From: an uncultured Aquimarina sp.
Lineage (GTDB): Bacteria; Bacteroidota; Bacteroidia; Flavobacteriales; Flavobacteriaceae
NCBI GenBank assembly: GCA_947496355.1
Contig: CANMCO010000001.1
Coordinates: 496,001-560,000 of the forward strand
Length of the DNA stretch: 64,000 nt
Direction of reading: 5' to 3'
Shown here: positions 62,525 through 64,000 of the stretch, in pieces
Layout of the letters: the number at the start of each line of letters is the position of its first letter
Position numbering within the stretch: the stretch's first letter is position 1
Made by a program: the position numbers and the translations under genes
The notes under the pieces: model-generated
What the model was told of the DNA's origin: nothing
Databases searched by the model: none
What the model saw: only the letters and a program-made list of their open reading frames with translations

Positions 62525-63517
62525 TTAAGCAAACTCAAATCCCGCGAATTTATCTTGGATCTCGTCAAAAGCAGCAAATACATCTGCAGAGTCATCACTA
62601 GTGACCATTTTCATACGGTATTCTTTAAAATGTGGAATACCTTTAAAGTAATTGGTGTAATGTCTACGCGTTTCAAAAACACCAAGTTTTTCTCCTTTCC
62701 AGTCAATTGCCATTTCCAAATGCCTACGTGCTGCAAGTACTCGTTCTTCTATTGTTGGGGGAGGTAAAAGTTCACCAGTTTTAAAATAATGTTTTACTTC
62801 TTTAAAGAACCAAGGGTACCCTATGCTTGCACGACCTATCATAGCGCCGTCAAGGCCGTATTGATCGCGCATTTCCATAGCCCGTTGGGGAGTATCAACA
62901 TCACCATTACCAAATACTGGGATATGCATTCTAGGATTGTTTTTTACATCGGCAATCGGTTTCCAATCTGCATTACCTTTATACATTTGCGCCCTGGTAC
63001 GACCATGAATAGAAATTGCTTTGGCTCCTATATCCTGTATGCGTTCTGCAACTTCTACAATTTTAATTGAATCGTGATCCCAACCTAGCCTGGTTTTTAC
63101 AGTTACTGGCAGTTTGGTATGTTTTACCATAGCTTCGGTGAGTGAAACCATAAGATCAATATCTTTAAGAATACCTGCTCCTGCTCCTTTACTAACCACT
63201 TTTTTTACTGGGCAACCAAAATTAATATCGATAATATCTGGGCCAGAAGCCTCTACAATTTCTACCGATTTTAGCATAGAATCCAGGTTGGCACCAAAAA
63301 TTTGGATCCCAACCGGGCGCTCTTTTTCGTAGATATCAAGTTTCATGACGCTCTTGGCGGCATCGCGTATTAACCCTTCACTGGATATAAACTCTGTATA
63401 TACAACATCTGCACCTTGTTCTTTGCATAATGCGCGAAACGGTGGATCACTCACGTCTTCCATGGGTGCTAATAACAACGGAAATTCTCCTACATCTATG
63501 TCTCCTATCTTGGCCAC
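62525..63517 (-). CDS. dusB: tRNA-dihydrouridine synthase (DusB-like)
   Basis: A 330-aa FMN-dependent enzyme that reduces uridine to dihydrouridine in the D-loop of tRNA. The TIM-barrel motifs are LLAPMEDVSDPPFRALCKEQGADVVYTEFISSEGL, the catalytic Cys in DINFGCPVKKVVSKGAGAG, HGRTRAQMYKGNADW and GNGDVDTPQRA. A TAAGTTTG -7-like box is at 63561-63554. Length matches DusB (about 320 aa). Confidence 0.94.
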   Translation of the reverse strand: MAKIGDIDVGEFPLLLAPMEDVSDPPFRALCKEQGADVVYTEFISSEGLIRDAAKSVMKLDIYEKERPVGIQIFGANLDSMLKSVEIVEASGPDIIDINFGCPVKKVVSKGAGAGILKDIDLMVSLTEAMVKHTKLPVTVKTRLGWDHDSIKIVEVAERIQDIGAKAISIHGRTRAQMYKGNADWKPIADVKNNPRMHIPVFGNGDVDTPQRAMEMRDQYGLDGAMIGRASIGYPWFFKEVKHYFKTGELLPPPTIEERVLAARRHLEMAIDWKGEKLGVFETRRHYTNYFKGIPHFKEYRMKMVTSDDSADVFAAFDEIQDKFAGFEFA

Positions 63518-63660
63518 AGCAGTTACTTTTTTTGGTAAAAGTACAAATTATAACAAACTTATATGGCTTCAAAAATCAATGAGCTTCAAATAATAAGAAA
63601 GTAATGACACAAACCTTTTAAAATCGATTATATTTGCAAGTCATTACAGTAGTGGAAACT

Positions 63661-63803
63661 GCGTGAGGGATTGTAGTGGTTACCCCACAGGAAAGTTGTC
63701 ATCCTATGCTGTCACACTGAGCTTGTCGAAGTGTTGTTGAAGGATAAACTTGCCGAGGAGTATGAACGAAAAGCCCGGTCCCGAGTATTTGGGATCACGC
63801 CCT
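63661..63803 (+). other. Structured repeat-like intergenic element between dusB and lepA
   Basis: No coding frame covers this stretch. The outer stem GCGTGA (63661-63666) pairs with TCACGC (63795-63800), with a smaller hairpin GTCCC/GGGAT (63778-63782, 63791-63795) inside the 3' half. It starts GCGTGAGGGATTG and ends with AAAAGCCCGG...CACGCCCT, a pattern that I recall as a recurrent intergenic element in flavobacterial genomes (memory, not checked). It includes the 19-bp REP-like motif below. Confidence 0.5.
63715..63733. repeat. REP-like palindromic motif
   Basis: CACTGAGCTTGTCGAAGTG. From memory the core GAGCTTGTCGAAG is a widespread REP-type repeat in bacteria. CACT and AGTG ends form an imperfect hairpin. 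It lies inside the larger structured element. Confidence 0.55.
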
Positions 63804-63825
63804 AAGGCTTAATAGAATAGAAAGA

Positions 63826-64000
63826 ATGAAGAACATTAGAAATTTTTGCATTATTGCACATATTGATCACGGTAAGAGCACGCTGGCAGATCGACTTTTG
63901 GATTTTACAGGATCGGTAACCGCTCGTGAAGCGCAGGCACAATTACTGGACAGTATGGATCTGGAACGTGAACGTGGGATTACCATAAAGAGTCATGCTA
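63826..64000 (+). CDS. lepA: Elongation factor 4 (LepA), 3' end outside window
   Basis: The first 58 codons of a translational GTPase that back-translocates or surveys ribosomes. [20 protein letters not shown] contains the P-loop of the EF-G/LepA type (AHIDHGKST); [18 protein letters not shown] is the switch I region and is typical of LepA. The ATG at 63826 follows the structured element by about 23 nt. Confidence 0.95.
   Translation, partial: MKNIRNFCIIAHIDHGKSTLADRLLDFTGSVTAREAQAQLLDSMDLERERGITIKSHA

Noticed and set aside
1..64000. CRISPR array
   Set aside because: No regularly spaced direct repeats were found by reading both strands.

Overview
The window is AT-rich bacterial chromosome from a member of the Bacteroidota, most likely a marine Flavobacteriaceae close to Aquimarina or its relatives (inference). 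Pointers are the TAnnTTTG type -7 promoter boxes, few clear Shine-Dalgarno sequences, many short-lipobox lipoproteins, a C-terminal Por/T9SS-type sorting tail, a RhaT/GH78/GH43/sulfatase polysaccharide locus, and single-copy genes in typical flavobacterial arrangements (pdxA, YceD/DUF177, rpmF, fabH, accB, accC).

Region 1 (1-8.8 kb) is the end of a glycan utilisation locus: a truncated GH78 alpha-L-rhamnosidase, an L-fucose/L-arabinose-isomerase-fold enzyme, the L-rhamnose/H+ symporter RhaT, a GH43 enzyme carrying an inserted beta-sandwich, a type I sulfatase and a secreted esterase. Together they suggest use of a sulfated, rhamnose-containing polysaccharide such as ulvan. No SusC/SusD pair lies inside the window.

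Region 2 (8.9-45.4 kb) is mostly housekeeping: tRNA-Ala, UspA, GNAT and MATE genes, an AraC regulator, QueD, LpxH, prolyl oligopeptidase, Asd, MscL, Alr, Tdk, RsmI, a UDG-family protein, RecJ, serine hydrolase, LytTR regulator, DUF3179, GreA/B-like, MtgA, the fatty-acid genes fabH-accB-accC, rpmF, pdxA and riboflavin synthase. Among them sit small elements that gene finders tend to miss: two related 31-34 aa membrane peptides (11.8-12.1 kb), a 32-aa membrane peptide (15.1 kb), a 51-aa ORF (44.4 kb), a three-way-junction terminator (21.5 kb) and twin 7-1-7 palindromes around a promoter that serves a histidine-rich protein (44.8-45.4 kb).

Region 3 (45.4-56.95 kb, minus strand) is the most striking part: an unbroken 13-gene operon for a type II secretion / type IV filament machine (pseudopilin G with a calcium loop, short prepilin peptidase, GspE ATPase, secretin, GspL-, GspM- and GspC/PilP-like assembly proteins, three further pseudopilin-like proteins, GspF and two novel lipoproteins). 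All four pseudopilin-like proteins have Ala, not Gly, before the predicted cleavage site. Such machines are uncommon in this phylum, where T9SS dominates.

Region 4 (57.0-60.3 kb) is a decaying accessory stretch: a 26-bp inverted repeat pair around a small ORF, a two-TM hypothetical, a frameshifted gene, the RNA 2'-phosphotransferase KptA, and a GAF-domain pseudogene with three in-frame stops. It ends at a tRNA with CAU anticodon.

Region 5 (60.4-64 kb) returns to conserved genes: methylmalonyl-CoA epimerase, RbfA, a LolC/E-type permease, DusB, a structured repeat-like intergenic element and the start of lepA.
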